From positions 1-5,329 of the forward strand of contig CALBBS010000239.1 of the NCBI GenBank assembly GCA_937926845.1: a stretch of DNA of 5,329 nt. Reading direction: 5' to 3'. Positions 4,838 to 5,329 of this stretch are shown here, piece by piece. The notes under the pieces are model-generated. The model worked only from the letters and a program-made list of their open reading frames with translations, was not told the DNA's origin and did no database searches. This DNA is from an uncultured Atopobium sp. (GTDB taxonomy: Bacteria; Actinomycetota; Coriobacteriia; Coriobacteriales; Atopobiaceae). The translations under genes were made by a program, and so were the position numbers. Numbering within the stretch: the first letter of the stretch is position 1; each line of letters starts with the position of its first letter.

Positions 4838-5329
4838 TTACTTTGCCTCTGCCCAATTAGAGCCATAGCTGACATCAGCAATCAAAGGAACACGCAGGGT
4901 TACAACGTCTTCCATGGTCTCTTTGACCAGCGTAGAAACTGTCTCAATCTCTGACTCTGGCACCTCTAAGTCAAGTTCATCGTGAATCTGAAGAATTAGC
5001 TTTGACTGAAGACCTTCATCACGCAGGCGTTTCTCAACATTAATCATTGCAATCTTGATAATGTCTGCGGCACTTCCCTGCATAGGGTGATTCATAGCAG
5101 TGCGCTCGCCAAAGGCAATAAGCTGGCGATTTGACTGGTTGAATTCTCTAATGTGGCGCTTGCGACCATACATGGTAATAGCGTAGCCACACTCGTGAGC
5201 AGTGCGAACAGAATCGTCTAAATACGCTCGAACGCCAGGATATGCGTCAAAGTAACGGTCAATCATCTCTTGAGCTTCCTTGCGGGAAATCTTAAGAGAC
5301 GTTGCCAGGCCAAAGGCCTGCTGACCATA
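4838..5329 (-). CDS. polA: DNA polymerase I, C-terminal end (5' part cut off by window edge)
   Basis: Pol I fills gaps and, with its 5' nuclease domain, replaces RNA primers during lagging-strand synthesis and repair. The window holds the last 163 codons, all within the fingers/palm part of the polymerase domain. The frame enters at Tyr in YGQQAFGLA, which matches the O-helix Tyr766 of E. coli Pol I. It continues through RKEAQEMIDRYFDAYPGV, YGRKRHI, the AMNHPMQGSAADIIK segment (family AINAPMQGTAADIIK) and motif C, QIHDEL, with the His-Asp-Glu triad at window residues 116-118 (E. coli 881-883; Asp882 binds catalytic metal). It ends in NWAEAK. The distance from Tyr766 to the end is 163 residues in both proteins as I recall the E. 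coli sequence, so the tail is intact. A Met at 5266 is internal, not a start. Whether the 3'-5' exonuclease domain is active cannot be seen here. Confidence 0.97.
   Translation of the reverse strand, partial: YGQQAFGLATSLKISRKEAQEMIDRYFDAYPGVRAYLDDSVRTAHECGYAITMYGRKRHIREFNQSNRQLIAFGERTAMNHPMQGSAADIIKIAMINVEKRLRDEGLQSKLILQIHDELDLEVPESEIETVSTLVKETMEDVVTLRVPLIADVSYGSNWAEAK

Noticed and set aside
4668..4856. 62-codon minus-strand frame spanning the polA-rnhA junction
   Set aside because: It is an out-of-frame shadow that overlaps the rnhA active-site Asp15 region and the polA stop.
1..5329. CRISPR array, tRNA/rRNA, insertion sequence, phage genes or a defence or toxin system
   Set aside because: I saw no regular spaced repeats, cloverleaf-like segment, terminal inverted repeats or transposase/integrase motifs; apart from two small unknowns, all genes belong to housekeeping families.

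Overview
The window is ordinary chromosomal DNA, densely coded, at about 45-47% GC in most genes by hand count of sample stretches. The organism is probably a Gram-positive actinobacterium. The subgroup Ic (MocR-like) aspartate aminotransferase, the DegV lipid-binding protein, the purine-rich Shine-Dalgarno sites and the base composition would suit the Atopobium/Lancefieldella group of Coriobacteriia. That placement is an inference from gene type and composition, not a proof.

Layout from left to right: (1) the N-terminal 348 codons of a PLP-dependent aspartate aminotransferase-like enzyme on the minus strand, running off the left edge; (2) a 72-bp divergent gap, then an 89-residue protein of unknown function on the plus strand; (3) an AT-rich gap and a 94-residue, AT-rich, two-helix membrane protein on the plus strand; (4) a Na+/H+ antiporter, nhaA, on the minus strand, whose stop codon lies 2 bp from the stop of the small membrane protein; (5) a 205-bp divergent control region, the longest non-coding stretch here, with candidate back-to-back promoters and several small repeats; (6) a DegV/FakB-type fatty-acid-binding protein on the plus strand, closed by a clear hairpin terminator; (7) rnhA (RNase HI) and, upstream of it on the same minus strand, the last 163 codons of polA (DNA polymerase I), running off the right edge.

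Functionally, polA and rnhA form a plausible two-gene unit for RNA primer removal and gap filling. nhaA and degV are divergent and may share a control region; both act at or on the membrane (ion homeostasis, and fatty-acid supply for phospholipids). The other genes look like independent housekeeping or small unknown genes. I see no mobile element, CRISPR array, tRNA or rRNA, and no clear new multi-gene system. The most unusual points are the His/Asp-rich insertion at the position of the NhaA pH-sensor loop, the symmetric elements in the nhaA/degV control region, and the two unrecognised small genes.
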